From an uncultured Sporolactobacillus sp. (lineage in GTDB: Bacteria; Bacillota; Bacilli; Bacillales; Sporolactobacillaceae): a stretch of 5,570 nt of DNA. This document shows, piece by piece, positions 5,523 through 5,570 of this stretch. Within the stretch, counting starts at the first letter, position 1; every line of letters begins with the position of its first letter. The stretch covers positions 1 through 5,570 of the forward strand of contig UQRJ01000208.1 in the NCBI GenBank assembly GCA_900543345.1, written 5' to 3'. The position numbers and the translations under genes are program-made. The notes under the pieces are model-generated. The model had not been told where the DNA came from, ran no database searches, and saw nothing but the letters and a program-made list of their open reading frames with translations.

Positions 5523-5570
5523 CTGTCTCTTATACACATCTCCGAGCCCACGAGACCCTAAGACATCTCG
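5523..5570 (-). other. Nextera read-2 adapter, not genomic
   Basis: CTGTCTCTTATACACATCT (5523-5541) is the reverse-complement Tn5 mosaic end, CCGAGCCCACGAGAC (5542-5556) the read-2 adapter, CCTAAGAC (5557-5564) sits in the i7 index position, and ATCTCG (5565-5570) matches the beginning of the P7 tail. Genomic sequence ends at about 5522. Confidence 0.98.

Noticed and set aside
1..5570. Search for CRISPR arrays, tRNA/rRNA genes, phage or defence genes, toxin-antitoxin pairs
   Set aside because: No regularly spaced repeats, no tRNA cloverleaf or rRNA sequence, and none of the coding frames resembles such systems.

Overview
The window is a 5,475-bp piece of bacterial DNA (positions 48-5522) with untrimmed Illumina/Nextera (Tn5) adapter and index sequence at both ends (1-47 and 5523-5570). 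The insert looks like the chromosome of a moderate-GC member of the Bacillota, probably order Bacillales and possibly near Sporolactobacillaceae. The reasons are the ClpE-type unfoldase with a VGF ClpP-docking tripeptide, a Bacillus-type 184-185-residue peptide deformylase, a YtxH-domain protein, a FumC of 462 residues (the length of Bacillus CitG), a cre-like CcpA site, and strong GGAGG/GAGGTG ribosome binding sites. The genus is inference; no 16S or other marker is present.

Layout, left to right: the 3' two-thirds of clpE (+) with its terminator; def (-), convergent with clpE; a perfect 13-bp inverted repeat just upstream of def; about 580 bp with no intact gene, holding a possible decayed DUF948 (YtxG-like) gene; a promoter, a 5' hairpin, a possible tiny upstream ORF and a small YtxH-domain gene (+) with its terminator; a PPP-type metallophosphatase gene (-), convergent with the YtxH gene; a divergent promoter region; fumC (+) with a consensus-type promoter, a cre-like site at the expected transcription start, a GTG start and a strong terminator; and finally 118 bp after that terminator with a short open frame on the minus strand that may be the 3' end of another gene.

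The five convincing genes alternate in strand and each has, or can have, its own promoter and terminator, so they look like independent housekeeping or stress transcription units, not an operon. ClpE unfolds damaged proteins for ClpP, Def removes N-formyl groups from new proteins, the YtxH protein is a small membrane-anchored protein of the envelope-stress type, the phosphatase hydrolyses phosphoesters of unknown identity, and FumC is the TCA-cycle fumarase. I see no phage, CRISPR, toxin-antitoxin, defence or biosynthetic system. The least explained DNA is the 2074-2800 interval. The most useful observations are the adapter ends, the cre-like site at fumC, the palindrome by def and the decayed-looking gap.
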